Assembly (NCBI GenBank): GCA_000247545.1
Contig: CP003316.1
Coordinates: 591,233-655,232 of the forward strand
Source: Pyrobaculum oguniense TE7
Lineage (GTDB): Archaea; Thermoproteota; Thermoprotei; Thermoproteales; Thermoproteaceae
Length of the DNA: 64,000 bases
Direction: 5' to 3'
Made by a program: the position numbers and the translations under genes. Numbering within the stretch: position 1 is the first letter of the stretch; every line of letters begins with the position of its first letter. Shown here piece after piece: positions 7,681-17,958 of this stretch. Under the pieces are notes generated by a model, which made no database searches, had not been told where the DNA came from, and saw only the letters and a list, made by a program, of their open reading frames with translations.

Positions 7681-10080
7681 TTAGCCGATCCAGACGAGGC
7701 CCTCGTCGTCTATCTGCTCGGCGCCGTGGCCAGGCCTCACGTCGAGGACCTTATGCGTATATTTCAAGTCCTTGGCTGCCTGCAGAGCGGCCTCAGGCAC
7801 GTACAGAGCCTTGTCTAGGCTTGCCGCGAGGCTCATGCCTTGTCTGTTCTTATACCGCCACACCGCGCTGTTTATCTTCTTCAACAGCTCGAAGAGCGAG
7901 GCGTCGCCCCGGCTCCACTCCTCTGGTGGGTCTTCTATTGTCTCGTCGTGTATGGACTTGCCGAAGGCCAAGCGCCAGGCCTTGTCCGTGACGAAGGGCA
8001 TAATCGGCGCCAGGAGCTTCATGCTGTACCGCCACACGGCGTAGAGGGTCCAAACGGCGGCTTTCTGCTCCTCCTCGGTGAAGGTGCCATCTCTATTATA
8101 AGCCCTAGACTTGACCAGCTCTATGTAGTGGTCGGCGAAGTCGTGCCATATGAAGTTATAGAGGAGGTGGGCAGGCTCGTACACGTCGAAGTCGGAGTAA
8201 GCCGATATCGCTTTTTTCGCTACGTCGTAAAGTTTTGCCAAAATCGCCATGTCGATAGGCATTAATTGCGGCCTCTCGGCGGGTTCTGGGAAGGAGAGGA
8301 CGAAGCGGGATATATTCCACACCTTGGTGACGAATTCCTTGCCCTCTCTTATGATGTTCTCGTTGTAGCGGTAGTCTGAGCCCAGCCTCCCGGCGGCGGC
8401 GGCCCAGAACCTCACGGAGTCGGCGCCGTACTTCTCCACCGGGGCTAGGAGGTCTATGACGTTGCCCTTCGACTTGTGCATGGCTTCCCCCTTCTCGTCG
8501 AGACCCATGCCGTTTATTCTCACGTACCTAAACGGAATGTTGCCGTGTAGGAGGTAGGCCCTGAGGAGGGAGTAGTAGAGCCACGTCCTGATGATGTCGT
8601 AGCCCTGGGGCCTCATTATGGAGTGTGGGTAGACCTTGGGGAATACGTTGAACTCCTTGGTGTAGCCGGAGGCGTACATCCACGAGATGGAGGAGTCCAT
8701 CCAGGTGTCGAATACGCGGGTGTCGCCCTCGAGCCTGCCGTCTTTGCACGCATCCGTGACCTCGGGCGGCGGCGGGTCTCTCCACGGGACGTAGTACTCG
8801 CCTCCCTTGGGGACTATGGGCATCCTCTCGCCGTTTGGTTTGACGCACCACCATATGGGGATCTCAGTGGCGTAGTACCGCCTCCGCGACACGGGCCAGT
8901 CCAGCTCCAGCGACTTGATCCAGTCGATGAGGACTTGCCTGTACTCGGGGGGCTTAAACTCCATCTTGTTGGCCAGCTCTATGAGCTTGTCCTTGAACTC
9001 TATTTGTTTTATGAACAGCTCCCTGGTGACGATGATCTCCAGCGGCGTCTTGCAACGCCAGCAGACGGGGACGTTGTGCACCAACCTCTCCTGCTTGACA
9101 AGGAGGCCGGCCGCCTTTAAATCTTCTATTATCTTGGCCCTGGCCTCCCTTATTGCCAAGCCGGCGTACTTCCCGGTGTTGATACGGCCCGCCTCGTCTA
9201 CAATTATCCTTATGGGTAGCTTCAGCTCATTGACTATCATGAGGTCTCTCGTGTCGCCGAAGGTGGAGATCATGACCAGCCCAGTCCCGTACTGCGGATT
9301 GGCGGCCCTGTGTGGGAGGATGGGCACCACTTGCCCCTCCGGAGGCACCACGGCGTGGAGGCCCTCAAGCCTCTTGTAGCGCTGGTCGTCTGGGTGGAAG
9401 ATGACTGCCACGGTGGCGGGGAGGAGCTCGGGGCGCGTCGTGGCGATGATTATATCCTCACCGGTTTCCTTCACCTTGAACTTGATGTAGTTTAGGTATG
9501 TCTCCTCCTCCTTGTACTCGATCTCAGGCTCCGCCAGCGCTGTCCTACAGCGGGGGCACCACGGCGTGGGCCTCTCCGCCTCGTAGACGAGGCCCCGGCG
9601 CCACAGCTCTATGAAGGTGCTCTGGGTCATTCTGCGGTACTCGGGGCTGTCCGTGCCGTTGGGCCAGTAGTCGAAGGAGAGCCCCCACCTCCTCAGCGAG
9701 GCCACGAACTCGCCCTCGTACTTATCCAGCTCTTCTTTGCACATCTGGACGAACTTCTCTCTCGGAACTTCGTGGGCCACGATGCCGTACTTCTTCTCTA
9801 TCTGCACCTCTATGGGGAGGCCGTTTCTGTCTGCGTAGAAGGGGAAGACCACGTCGACGCCGCGCATTCTCATAAACCGAGCTATCATGTCGAAGTGGGC
9901 GTAGGAAGCCGTCTGGCCGATGTGGGGCCTGTTGCTGGAGAGGTAGGGAGGCGGCGTGTCGATGACGAAGACCGGCCGCGTTCCGCTTATCTTCGTCTTG
10001 AATCTGCCCTCGCTGTCCCAAATCTTTATAAGTTCTTCTTCCCACCGAATATCCCAACGAGTGGGTAGCCTTTGCGACAC
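7681..10080 (-). CDS. valS: Valyl-tRNA synthetase
   Basis: Class I aminoacyl-tRNA synthetase that charges tRNA-Val. The HIGH motif is PHIG at residues 52-55, the KMSKS-like loop is MHKSKGN near residue 535, a zinc-binding CPRC precedes the editing domain, and [18 protein letters not shown] is typical of ValS. The 799-residue length fits archaeal ValS, which lacks the long bacterial C-terminal coiled coil. GTG 10080 is supported by a TTTAAATA promoter (10100-10108) about 24 bases upstream. It is a single gene, followed by thi4 after 52 bases. Confidence 0.95.
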   Translation of the reverse strand: MSQRLPTRWDIRWEEELIKIWDSEGRFKTKISGTRPVFVIDTPPPYLSSNRPHIGQTASYAHFDMIARFMRMRGVDVVFPFYADRNGLPIEVQIEKKYGIVAHEVPREKFVQMCKEELDKYEGEFVASLRRWGLSFDYWPNGTDSPEYRRMTQSTFIELWRRGLVYEAERPTPWCPRCRTALAEPEIEYKEEETYLNYIKFKVKETGEDIIIATTRPELLPATVAVIFHPDDQRYKRLEGLHAVVPPEGQVVPILPHRAANPQYGTGLVMISTFGDTRDLMIVNELKLPIRIIVDEAGRINTGKYAGLAIREARAKIIEDLKAAGLLVKQERLVHNVPVCWRCKTPLEIIVTRELFIKQIEFKDKLIELANKMEFKPPEYRQVLIDWIKSLELDWPVSRRRYYATEIPIWWCVKPNGERMPIVPKGGEYYVPWRDPPPPEVTDACKDGRLEGDTRVFDTWMDSSISWMYASGYTKEFNVFPKVYPHSIMRPQGYDIIRTWLYYSLLRAYLLHGNIPFRYVRINGMGLDEKGEAMHKSKGNVIDLLAPVEKYGADSVRFWAAAAGRLGSDYRYNENIIREGKEFVTKVWNISRFVLSFPEPAERPQLMPIDMAILAKLYDVAKKAISAYSDFDVYEPAHLLYNFIWHDFADHYIELVKSRAYNRDGTFTEEEQKAAVWTLYAVWRYSMKLLAPIMPFVTDKAWRLAFGKSIHDETIEDPPEEWSRGDASLFELLKKINSAVWRYKNRQGMSLAASLDKALYVPEAALQAAKDLKYTHKVLDVRPGHGAEQIDDEGLVWIG

Positions 10081-10238
10081 AGCTTGCTATAATGGCTGGG
10101 ATTTAAATATAACCAACCCGGCGTGGTGAGTCTTGTTTCGCAGGTCACCAGGCGCGTCTGGCTGGGAGAGGATAGTAGTAAAAGCGCATAGGCTCCGTGG
10201 CTTGGCGTTAATTTAATATTCGTCGCTTACATTCAGCT

Positions 10239-11252
10239 ATGGCTAGTCTCTTGAGATATGCGGCGTATCGCGTGCTCTTAGCTATACCAACCCTTATTAT
10301 TCTTCTCACAGTTGTATTCTTCATTTTGAGAGTGATCCCAGGAAACCCTATTGTGGCTATGGTGGGTATGAAGGCGCCTCCGGAATATGTAGAACAGCTA
10401 ATAAAGGAGGCCGGCCTCGATAAGCCTCTGCCAGTCCAGTACGTGGAGTATATGGCCCAAGTGTTTACGGGTAACTTGGGGAGGAGCCTGATCTTTGGCA
10501 GGAGGGAGGTTGCCGCCGAGATTATGGACAGGCTCCCCGCCACAGCGGAGCTGGCTGTTTCAGCCTTCATTGTGAGCGTTTTGTTGGGCCACGTTTTCGG
10601 CTTCCTGGCGGCGAGATACGGCGGGAGGGTAGATGCAGGCGCGAGGCTATACGCCATGGTCTCCTATGTGTTGTTTATTCCTTTCATAGGGCTGGCACTA
10701 CAGCTCGTATTCGCCGTGTGGCTTGGCTGGTTCCCCGTAGCTGGGAGAATTACCCCGGGCCTCGAGCCGCCGAGAATTACTGGCATGTACCTGCTAGACT
10801 CCCTTCTGGCGGGGCGCCTAGACTCGTTTATAGACGCCTTGAGCCATATTGTATTACCCTCTGTCACGCTGGGTCTTGTCCTGTCTGGGGTATTTGTGAG
10901 GCTTATCAGGAACAACATGGTTAAGACCCTCGGCGAGGATTTCATATCTGCATATAGGGCTATGGGCTTCAGCGAGAGGGCTGTGTTGTGGAAGGCATAC
11001 CGCGTCGCCATAGTGCCTACCGTTACCATGATGGGGTTGCAGCTGGCGTTGTTGTTGCAAGGCGCCGTGCTAACAGAGACCACCTTCTCGTGGCCCGGGC
11101 TGGGCACCTTGTTGTTAGAACGAATACAATACCTTGACTACACCACTGTGCAAGGCGCCGTCGTCGTGTTTGTGATAATTGTTGTGGTGCTAAATGTGGC
11201 CGCGGATTTGATAAACGCAGTTCTAGATCCCAGAGTTAGGAGGGGGCTATGA
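10239..11252 (+). CDS. Peptide-type ABC transporter permease (DppB-like)
   Basis: A six-helix permease of the dipeptide/oligopeptide family: N-terminal LLRYAAYRVLLAIPTLIIL segment, GLDKPLPVQY periplasmic loop, the EAA loop YRAMGFSERAVLWKAYR and the C-terminal LNVAADLINAVLDPRVR ending typical of DppB. It overlaps the second permease by four bases (ATGA). A TTTAATATT promoter (10210-10218) precedes ATG 10239. Substrate may be peptides or oligosaccharides, as archaeal members often carry sugars. Confidence 0.88.
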   Translation: MASLLRYAAYRVLLAIPTLIILLTVVFFILRVIPGNPIVAMVGMKAPPEYVEQLIKEAGLDKPLPVQYVEYMAQVFTGNLGRSLIFGRREVAAEIMDRLPATAELAVSAFIVSVLLGHVFGFLAARYGGRVDAGARLYAMVSYVLFIPFIGLALQLVFAVWLGWFPVAGRITPGLEPPRITGMYLLDSLLAGRLDSFIDALSHIVLPSVTLGLVLSGVFVRLIRNNMVKTLGEDFISAYRAMGFSERAVLWKAYRVAIVPTVTMMGLQLALLLQGAVLTETTFSWPGLGTLLLERIQYLDYTTVQGAVVVFVIIVVVLNVAADLINAVLDPRVRRGL

Positions 11253-12040
11253 TGCTGAAGGTAGGAATGGCGATCGTCGCCGTCGTGGTGTTGCTATCTT
11301 TGCTGGCCCCCCTAATAGCGCCGTACGACCCCACGAAAAGGGCAGGTCCTCCGCTGTCGCCGCCGAGCGCCCAGTACCTCCTTGGGACAGACAACCTAGG
11401 CCGCGACGTCTGGAGCAGACTCCTCTACGGCGGCCAGGTAATCATCGGCATCTCTCTTCTGGCCACACTCCTCTCGGCGTCAATTGGCTTCTCTCTTGGG
11501 ATGATCTCGGGATACATCGGCGGGAGACTTGACAAGGTCCTCAACATGGTCATGGACAGCATGTACGCCTTCCCCAGCCTCATATTGGCCATCGCCATAG
11601 CCAGCGTGCTGGGCCCCAGCCCGCTCAACGCGGCGCTAGCAATAGGCGTAGTCTACATCCCCACTTATTTCAGGATGGCTCGCAACGAGACGCTTGTGGT
11701 GAAGTCCAGCCTATTCGTAGAGGCGGCAGTTTCTCTGGGAATGCCGCGGAGGAGGATTATATTTAGGCACATACTCCCTAACCTCGTCCCCTCGCTGGTG
11801 GTTGTGGCGACGATAAACATCGCGGATGCGGCGCTCACCGAGTCGGCCCTCGCCTTCTTCGGGTATACGGTAACTCCGCCTACGCCCGATTGGGGCCTCG
11901 ACTTGTCGAGCGCCCGCTCCTACATAATAAACGGCTACTGGTGGCTGTTGGCGCCAGGATTTTTCATAGTATTAACTGCCCTGGGCTTCTCCCTGCTCGG
12001 AGAGGCTCTTGGTGAGAGGATAGGAAAAAGAGGGGATTAA
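11249..12040 (+). CDS. Peptide-type ABC transporter permease (DppC-like)
   Basis: Second permease of the transporter. The N-terminus has LLAPLIAPYDPTKR and LLGTDNLGRDVWSRLLYGGQ, hallmarks of DppC/OppC. The EAA loop is VEAAVSLGMPRRRIIFRHI. It overlaps dppB at its start and overlaps the convergent binding-protein gene by four bases at its end. No ATPase subunits (DppD/DppF) lie nearby, so they must be encoded elsewhere or shared. Confidence 0.88.
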   Translation: MMLKVGMAIVAVVVLLSLLAPLIAPYDPTKRAGPPLSPPSAQYLLGTDNLGRDVWSRLLYGGQVIIGISLLATLLSASIGFSLGMISGYIGGRLDKVLNMVMDSMYAFPSLILAIAIASVLGPSPLNAALAIGVVYIPTYFRMARNETLVVKSSLFVEAAVSLGMPRRRIIFRHILPNLVPSLVVVATINIADAALTESALAFFGYTVTPPTPDWGLDLSSARSYIINGYWWLLAPGFFIVLTALGFSLLGEALGERIGKRGD

Positions 12041-13647
12041 GAAACTCTTATGGTCCAGTATCTAAGTATCATCGTGGGGTCTACTATCACTTGTATATTC
12101 GGCTTTGTGGCTATATACAGCTTGCCCTGTATAAGCGGGATTATAGGCACGTCGTCGGCTAAGAGTAGCTGAGCTTCTTTGTACAGCTGAGCCCTCTTTG
12201 TTTGATCAAGCTCGAGGGCGGCTTTGTCTAAAATATCGTCCATTTTTGGATTGCTGTACCCGTTGCCAAGCCATTTATTAGACCCGCTTCTTAAAAACGG
12301 CGTGGTGTAGTCGTCTGGGTCTAAGTAGTCGGGGTACCAGCCTAGCAACGACACCATCATCGCCCCGCTTCTGAGTTGCTGTACATATGTGGCCCACTCC
12401 GCTGACTTAACGCTAACCGAGATCATGCCTGTGGCCTCCCACTGATCTTTCAACATGGCAGCTAGGTCCTTCTCGGTGTCGCCGTAGTGTGTAGGCGTGT
12501 ACCACAGCTCAATGTTAAGCTTCTTGCTGGGGCTGAAGCCGGCTTGTTGCAGGAGTTGTTTAGCAAGGTCGGTGTTGCAGTCGCCGTATTTCTCCTTAAA
12601 AGAGGGATAGGAAGACCACATTCCATCAGGTACAAGCGTAAACAGCGGCGTTACAGTTCCGTGGAAAACCACGGTTGCGATATCTTTCCTACAAACCGCC
12701 GCGGCGAGGGCGCGTCTGACGTTCACGTCTTTTAGCTCTGGCATGTTCAGGTTGAGGACTATGTATCTAATGAAAGAGCCGGGGACTTCGACAACTTTGT
12801 ACTTGCCGGAGGCTTTTAGGGCCTCCAAGTCGGGCGGATTAAGCGTTCTCCAAGCCATATCTATTTCGCCCCTCTCTAGGGCGAGTCTCAGAGTCGTGGC
12901 GTCTTTGTAAAACCTAATCACCACCTTGGAGACTTGGGGCTTGCCTCCGTAGTAGTAGGGGTTAGCCTCAAGCACTATCTGCTGGTCTCTGACAAAACTC
13001 TTTATACAGTAGGGCCCCGCCCCACCGGCTGTCTGGTCAGAGTCTACCTTGTCAGGTGCGTATTTTGGATGGACTGGGAAATATGGCGGGGTCGCTACGA
13101 GGGCTAAGAAGTACGACACGGGCTTTTTAAGGTAGAAGACAACAGTGGTGTCGTCAGGTGCTTCGACCTTCTCAACAAAATCGGTCACCAACCACGCGGG
13201 GTCGCCGTTTATCTTCATAACGCGTTCAATAGACCTCTTGACGTCTTGCGCCGTAAGCGGGGTGCCATCGCAGAATTTCAAGCCAGACCTCAGCTTAAAT
13301 GTCCAAACCCTGCCCCCCTCCGACGTGGTCCAACTCACCGCAAGGTCGGGCTCAATTTCCGTAGTCCCCGGTTTATACCGTACGAGGCCTGCCATTGTGT
13401 TGTACAAGACCTCCCACGTGAAGAAGTCGTAGGCATTCGCCGGGTCTAAGTCGGTCACCTTATCTGTAACGCCTATGGTGAGAGTGATCTCAGCAGGGGT
13501 CGCGGTGGTCTGAGGCGTGGTTGGTGAAGATGTGGCAGGTGGTGTTGGGGTAGGCGTCTGCGGGGGCGGCTGAGAGGTGAACAAAATGGCAACCAACACT
13601 GCTAGTATTACAACTACCAGCACACCTATTAAAACAGTTCTGTTCAT
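12037..13647 (-). CDS. Peptide-type ABC transporter substrate-binding protein
   Basis: A family 5 solute-binding protein of 536 aa. Residues 1-25 are a signal or anchor helix, followed by a Pro/Thr-rich linker that suggests tethering at the membrane. The mature part begins ITLTIGVTDKVTDLDPANAY and has LRSGLKFCDGTPLTAQDVKR, the usual family signature. It faces the two permease genes tail to tail. A TAAAATATT promoter (13667-13675) supports ATG 13647. The ligand cannot be read from sequence. Confidence 0.87.
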   Translation of the reverse strand: MNRTVLIGVLVVVILAVLVAILFTSQPPPQTPTPTPPATSSPTTPQTTATPAEITLTIGVTDKVTDLDPANAYDFFTWEVLYNTMAGLVRYKPGTTEIEPDLAVSWTTSEGGRVWTFKLRSGLKFCDGTPLTAQDVKRSIERVMKINGDPAWLVTDFVEKVEAPDDTTVVFYLKKPVSYFLALVATPPYFPVHPKYAPDKVDSDQTAGGAGPYCIKSFVRDQQIVLEANPYYYGGKPQVSKVVIRFYKDATTLRLALERGEIDMAWRTLNPPDLEALKASGKYKVVEVPGSFIRYIVLNLNMPELKDVNVRRALAAAVCRKDIATVVFHGTVTPLFTLVPDGMWSSYPSFKEKYGDCNTDLAKQLLQQAGFSPSKKLNIELWYTPTHYGDTEKDLAAMLKDQWEATGMISVSVKSAEWATYVQQLRSGAMMVSLLGWYPDYLDPDDYTTPFLRSGSNKWLGNGYSNPKMDDILDKAALELDQTKRAQLYKEAQLLLADDVPIIPLIQGKLYIATKPNIQVIVDPTMILRYWTIRVS

Positions 13648-13751
13648 GGTCTTTTAAATGAGCTACTTAAAATATTTTGACTCCGATTAGTTGAATAAAC
13701 AAGTTCTTACGTAGAGGACAGACGTTTTCCACGTGACGTATAGAAAGGTGG

Positions 13752-13836
13752 TGCGGGGGGTGGGATTTGAACCCACGCAGGCCTACGCCACAGGGACCTA
13801 AACCCTGCCCCTTTGACCTGGCTCGGGCACCCCCGC
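13752..13836 (-). tRNA. tRNA-Leu (anticodon TAG)
   Basis: Read on the minus strand, the gene begins GCGGGGG and ends CCCCCGC plus discriminator A, so the acceptor stem pairs over seven positions. The anticodon arm is CAGGG-TTTAGGT-CCCTG with anticodon TAG, there is a long variable arm as expected for leucine, and the T arm is GTGGG-TTCAAAT-CCCAC. CCA follows directly in the genome (13749-13751). No intron is present. Confidence 0.95.
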
Positions 13837-13939
13837 TATGTGTTTTAGATAAGTGGGGTTATAAAGTTTCCAGGTCTACTGGGGATAGACTTTGTGGCTT
13901 AGCCACTTGATGTATGTGTAGTAGAGGTGCTGGGGGAGC

Positions 13940-14116
13940 CTAAAGAGGCGGGAGTAGGAGGTTAAGTATCATTAGTGCGGCTATTATTGCCACAGATACA
14001 GCTATTGCGGTCTTTGGACTTAGTTTGATCTTCTCCATTTCGCCTTCTTCGCTGAACTTGATAAGGCCTGCAGCCACGAAGGGGTTTAGCCCTTCGTATT
14101 TCTTTCTGCGAGCCAT
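13940..14116 (-). CDS. Preprotein translocase subunit Sec61beta (archaeal SecG)
   Basis: A 58-residue tail-anchored protein: basic MARRKKYEG start, the FVAAGLIKFSEE segment and one C-terminal membrane helix (AIAVSVAIIAALMILNLLL). This is the archaeal Sec61beta subunit of the protein-conducting channel. ATG 14116 is chosen over an upstream start at 14170 because it matches the family N-terminus and has a TATATAAC element (14136-14143) about 24 bases before it. Confidence 0.85.
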   Translation of the reverse strand: MARRKKYEGLNPFVAAGLIKFSEEGEMEKIKLSPKTAIAVSVAIIAALMILNLLLPPL

Positions 14117-14223
14117 TAGGTTAAGTTGATCCGGTGTATATAACTTTTCAGCCCATGCGAGTTTCCTCAATTCTCGGGCTATCGTGGTTTCATCACTTAT
14201 ATAAGTTGGTGTGTGGTGGTTTT

Positions 14224-14946
14224 ATGTATTGGGTAGCCCTGTTGGCGGGTTTTATTGGCGGCGTGTTGGGCCCCTTAATAGGCGTCGGCGGCGGCGTGAT
14301 CATCGTGCCTACGCTCAACATTTCGGGCGTAGCTTTTCAAGAAGCGGCGGCTGCCAGCCTTTTTTCAATTGTGATTACAGCGATGACCTCTATGTACAAC
14401 TACAGGAGGAGTGTAGATTTTGGTCTCCTATCTAGGTATATGACAATGTCGGCTCTGGCCGCCGTAGTAAGCGCCTTCCTCTCGGTGAAGTATTCAGGTT
14501 CTTGGGTTAAACTGCTATACGGCATATATCTAATCGTGGTAGGGATTGTTATGCTACTCGAAATAAGGCCTAAAAAGCCCGCTCCGGCGCTGGGGTACGC
14601 CTTGGTCCTTTTAGGCGGGTTCGTCTCGTCTCTCTTTGGCGTGGGAGGGGGGACGGTGTTTGTCCCTGCGCTTGTTTTAGTGGCTGGGCTGGATCCTAAG
14701 CTGGCGGCGGCGATGAGCATGGGTATCATACTGCCAACGGCTTTGGCCTCTACGGCCACCTACGCGTGGCTGGGGGCGCTGAATTTCACACTGGCGGTTT
14801 CCATCGCCGTTGGGAGCTTTCTTGGCTCTTACCTATCTAGTAGGTATATTATGCCTAAGCTCAAATCAAGCTCGGTTAGGAAGCTGTTTACCAGCTACGT
14901 GTTCGCTGTAGGTGTATACTATCTTTGGGTCTCTATCGGTGGCTAA
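14224..14946 (+). CDS. TSUP/TauE-SafE family membrane transporter
   Basis: A membrane protein of 240 aa with about eight helices and two repeated motifs, GPLIGVGGGVIIVPTL near residue 17 and SLFGVGGGTVFVPALVL near residue 130, the internal duplication typical of the TauE/SafE (TSUP) sulfite or sulfonate exporter family. ATG 14224 is favoured over an upstream start at 14134 by a CTTATATAAG promoter (14194-14203) placed 26 bases upstream. The exported anion is probably a sulfur compound, by family analogy only. Confidence 0.85.
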   Translation: MYWVALLAGFIGGVLGPLIGVGGGVIIVPTLNISGVAFQEAAAASLFSIVITAMTSMYNYRRSVDFGLLSRYMTMSALAAVVSAFLSVKYSGSWVKLLYGIYLIVVGIVMLLEIRPKKPAPALGYALVLLGGFVSSLFGVGGGTVFVPALVLVAGLDPKLAAAMSMGIILPTALASTATYAWLGALNFTLAVSIAVGSFLGSYLSSRYIMPKLKSSSVRKLFTSYVFAVGVYYLWVSIGG

Positions 14947-15593
14947 GGCGTCACTCTGCCCTGTCCCTGTTTCAAGTTCTCCAGGGCAGTGATTACCCAT
15001 TGTAGCCAGTCTGTATACGTGCGGTCGCGGCCTAGGGTGAAGGGCTCATATACTACGTACGGCGTGTCGTTGCGGAATATGGCCACGTAGATCGGAGGCG
15101 CCGGGGCATCACGGATTCCTGCATATGTGCCGTATGTTGCCGCTATGGTGCGGGCCAGGTTCTTGGCTAGGTCGACCCGTTGCGTCACAGTGGTGCCGTT
15201 TCGAAGTACGCCTCGCAGGTAGTCATCTATAGAAATTGTCCCTTGGTATAGCAACGTGAGGTATGCCTTGGTGGCGTTGTCGTCGGCCCACGGCGCTAGG
15301 TAAACTGTGTAGCCCCGGGCGGCGGTTATTACCTCCCTCAGCACCGTCAAGAGCTCCGGCCTGTTTGTGGCGTTTATCATGTCGCGGTATCCTATTATCA
15401 CCACGCCGAGATTGCCCTCAGAGGCCTTTACGCCTATTGTAGAGGCGTTGGATAAAATGACCTGCCTCAATTCGGGTTTGTCCCAGTAGGGCTTGTGTAT
15501 AGGTTCTTTGGAGTAGACCCCCGCGGCCACTGTGCCGAGGAGGAGGCCGGCGGTTGCGAGTAGAGCTACGGCAAAGATAACCCAGTTGTTCAT
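14943..15593 (-). CDS. Secreted or membrane-anchored hypothetical protein
   Basis: 216 aa with an N-terminal hydrophobic segment (residues 4-25) and an extracytoplasmic domain rich in Asn/Thr with several N-glycosylation sequons. No family was recognised. It converges with the TSUP transporter, overlapping its stop by four bases. A TTTTAAATT promoter (15614-15622) supports ATG 15593. A surface role is inferred from the anchor. Confidence 0.7.
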   Translation of the reverse strand: MNNWVIFAVALLATAGLLLGTVAAGVYSKEPIHKPYWDKPELRQVILSNASTIGVKASEGNLGVVIIGYRDMINATNRPELLTVLREVITAARGYTVYLAPWADDNATKAYLTLLYQGTISIDDYLRGVLRNGTTVTQRVDLAKNLARTIAATYGTYAGIRDAPAPPIYVAIFRNDTPYVVYEPFTLGRDRTYTDWLQWVITALENLKQGQGRVTP

Positions 15594-15667
15594 CGCTTTG
15601 GGGTTACCTGCCCCTTTTAAATTTTTGTAGGTATAAATTTATAAAGAGGCATTCACGGCGCGGCAAC

Positions 15668-16864
15668 GTGGGCATCTCCGCGTGGCTCAGGGGCAACGTC
15701 GGCGCGATGATCATCTCGTGGTTCCTATTTGCCATATCAGGTTCGTTGACAATGCCATATCTTTCCAAGTACCTACATCTCCTCGGCGCTTCGGAGGTAG
15801 AGATAGGGGTTGTCAGGTCGCTTGGCGCCTTAGCCGTTATGCTCACCATCCTGCCAGGCGGCGTCCTCACAGATGTGATTGGGAGGAAGAGGTCCATCAT
15901 TGTGGGCACTTGGGGGATAGCGGTAGTGCAGTTCCTATACGCCGTGGTGACCGACTGGAGACAGTTCGCCGTGGTCTACGTGGTGGACTGGGCTCTCCAT
16001 TTCTACCAACCGGCTCTTACCGCAATACTGCTCGACTCTCTCCCGCCTGAGAAGAGGGGAGCCGGCATGATGCTCACTTCTGTACTGCCACAAGTGCCGT
16101 GGCTTATTCTGCCGCCAGTTGGGGGCTACCTCCTAGACCACTTTGGTCTCTGGGGGATGCGCCTATCTTTCATAATATCTGGGATAATCTCGGTCACAGT
16201 GGCCGTGTTGCGTATGAAGGCGCTTCAAGAGACTATTTCCGTGAAGCCGGTCCCGAGAGAGCAGTTGGTCAGGGAAATTATCAACGCCTATATGTTCTGG
16301 CGCGGTCTGAATGGGATGCCGAGGTTTGTGCTTTATGTGACTCTTCTCGGAGCTGTGCAGTCCTTCTCCTCTGTGGCGATGCAGACGTTTGGCGTGTTGT
16401 ACGCCACCACGGCAGTAGGCGTTGACAACACCGCATGGGGTATTATACAGAGCGCCGCAACTGCCGTAGGCATCGTATTTGGCCTCGTGTTGACGCCTGT
16501 CATAGACAAGGCCCCCAGGACCACGGCTCTTTTCTCAGGGCTCTTGTTAATAGCAGTAGGCTACTTTCTTGTAAGCGCCTGGGCTAGCGCAGTCGCATTG
16601 ACTACAGCAGCCATAATTCTCGGCATAGGTGCAGAGGTGGCCATGTCGATACGAAGGGCAATTGTCGGCGACTACATAACGCCTGAGAATAGGGGAAGAG
16701 TGATGGGCCTGACCCTGGCTCTTGAATACATAGGCTCAATACTAGGCGGAGTGATAGTCGGCTACGTCTACTCAGTCTCTCCCCGTCTCTCCTTTGCCGT
16801 TTCGGGCTTTTTAATAGCGCTGTGGGCTGCGCCGCTGGTAAAGACGGTGCTAAGAGGGTTGTGA
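15668..16864 (+). CDS. Major facilitator superfamily transporter
   Basis: A 398-residue protein with about twelve hydrophobic segments. The conserved MFS loop between helices 2 and 3 is visible as GGVLTDVIGRKRSIIV, and a matching half-repeat appears after the central loop. A start at GTG 15668 follows a TTTATAAAG promoter (15638-15646). The substrate is unknown; sugar or drug export are both possible. Confidence 0.85.
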   Translation: MGISAWLRGNVGAMIISWFLFAISGSLTMPYLSKYLHLLGASEVEIGVVRSLGALAVMLTILPGGVLTDVIGRKRSIIVGTWGIAVVQFLYAVVTDWRQFAVVYVVDWALHFYQPALTAILLDSLPPEKRGAGMMLTSVLPQVPWLILPPVGGYLLDHFGLWGMRLSFIISGIISVTVAVLRMKALQETISVKPVPREQLVREIINAYMFWRGLNGMPRFVLYVTLLGAVQSFSSVAMQTFGVLYATTAVGVDNTAWGIIQSAATAVGIVFGLVLTPVIDKAPRTTALFSGLLLIAVGYFLVSAWASAVALTTAAIILGIGAEVAMSIRRAIVGDYITPENRGRVMGLTLALEYIGSILGGVIVGYVYSVSPRLSFAVSGFLIALWAAPLVKTVLRGL

Positions 16865-17278
16865 TCAGCTCTTTACTATAAGGACGTCTACGGGCGACTC
16901 CTGGACAACTCTTGAAGAGACGCTCCCCATTAGAATGCGCCTAATTGTCGAAAGGCCCCTGGCTCCTACTACTATCAGCGAAGCCCCCACATCCTTGGCG
17001 AATTTCACAATCTCGTGAGCGGGATCCCCCTCTAGGACTTTCCCCTCCGCCCCAGGGCCGGCAATGGAGAGCGCTTCTTGAATTAGTTGCTTGGCTTTCT
17101 CCCTGAGACTTTCTAACACACTGGGCGAGGCGAACATGTCGGATAGGCTGAGGACTGCCGTGTCTATTACGTGAACAACATAGATTTTGGACCCAAACTT
17201 CTCGCTTATTGTTTTAGCTTTTTCTAAAGCACGTTTTGCCTGAGGTGATCCATCATAACCTACAACAATTTTTTCCAT
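16865..17278 (-). CDS. Universal stress protein (UspA family)
   Basis: A single Usp domain of 137 aa: MEKIVVGYDGSPQAKRAL at the N-terminus and the ATP-binding motif VGARGLSTIRRILMGSVS near the C-terminus, so nucleotide binding is expected. It directly follows the CBS-domain gene on the same strand, but a TTTATATG element (17298-17305) suggests its own promoter. It ends one base after the MFS gene on the other strand. Confidence 0.92.
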   Translation of the reverse strand: MEKIVVGYDGSPQAKRALEKAKTISEKFGSKIYVVHVIDTAVLSLSDMFASPSVLESLREKAKQLIQEALSIAGPGAEGKVLEGDPAHEIVKFAKDVGASLIVVGARGLSTIRRILMGSVSSRVVQESPVDVLIVKS

Positions 17279-17306
17279 AAATAAAAAAACTTTTTGGTTT
17301 ATATGT

Positions 17307-17735
17307 TTAATCAGCAGATGGCCTATGCTCCTCGGGTTCGCCGTACTCGATCAAACTCCTCAACACAGACTCCTCCCCTACGAGATCTCTTATTGAAATA
17401 ACGCCGTAGAGCTTACCGCCGCGTGTCACAACCACGTGTCTAATATTGTGCTGGCGCATAATTCTTGCAACAGTCCAAACAGGCTCGCTCCCCTCAACTG
17501 TTATGACAGGTGAGGTCATAATTTCCTTCACGGGCCTGTTCAAGTCTACGTTGTTGGCCACGGCTTTTACAATATCTCTTTCGGAAACTACACCTACGGC
17601 GTAGTCGGGTTGGTTTTTGTCTACTATTACAACAAGTCCAATTTTTCTCTCTGCCATAATTTTAGCAACGTCTTTAATCCTAGCGTCAGGCGTAGCGGTT
17701 ATTGGCGGCTTGCGTGCTACCACTTCTGCTTTCAT
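17307..17735 (-). CDS. CBS-domain pair protein
   Basis: 142 aa holding two CBS motifs in tandem (residues about 10-65 and 75-130): ITATPDARIKDVAKIMAERK and a second beginning TSPVITVEGSEPVW, each ending in a GVVSERDIVK or GVISIRDLVG strand. Such stand-alone pairs bind adenine nucleotides and act as energy sensors. It may work with the neighbouring UspA protein, which also binds adenosine nucleotides. Confidence 0.92.
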   Translation of the reverse strand: MKAEVVARKPPITATPDARIKDVAKIMAERKIGLVVIVDKNQPDYAVGVVSERDIVKAVANNVDLNRPVKEIMTSPVITVEGSEPVWTVARIMRQHNIRHVVVTRGGKLYGVISIRDLVGEESVLRSLIEYGEPEEHRPSAD

Positions 17736-17958
17736 GGCTTGCCAGGTTTAAACGAGATTAATAAAATTTTTATTCATTATAAATAATTTTTAATATGACA
17801 CATTATCGAAATTAAAAAACTAGTTCACACATTATAATTTTCAAGATTTGAAACACGAAAATAATAATAAGATCATAAAAAACTACTGGGCATCTATCCT
17901 GTATGTCGGGCTTCTCTATTTAGCAGAAAACTTAAAAAATCCCTACATGGGTAAAGCG
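17736..17958 (+). other. AT-rich intergenic region
   Basis: About 220 bases with markedly lower GC than the surroundings and runs such as ATAAAATTTTTATT. It holds the CBS-gene promoter (near 17755-17770) and a CTTAAAAAA box (17929-17937) placed for tRNA-Ala transcription. No gene was found. An origin role was considered, but no origin recognition repeats were seen. Confidence 0.5.

Noticed and set aside
17736-17958. AT-rich region as a replication origin.
   Set aside because: No repeated origin-recognition boxes and no Cdc6/Orc1 gene nearby; promoters explain part of the AT content.
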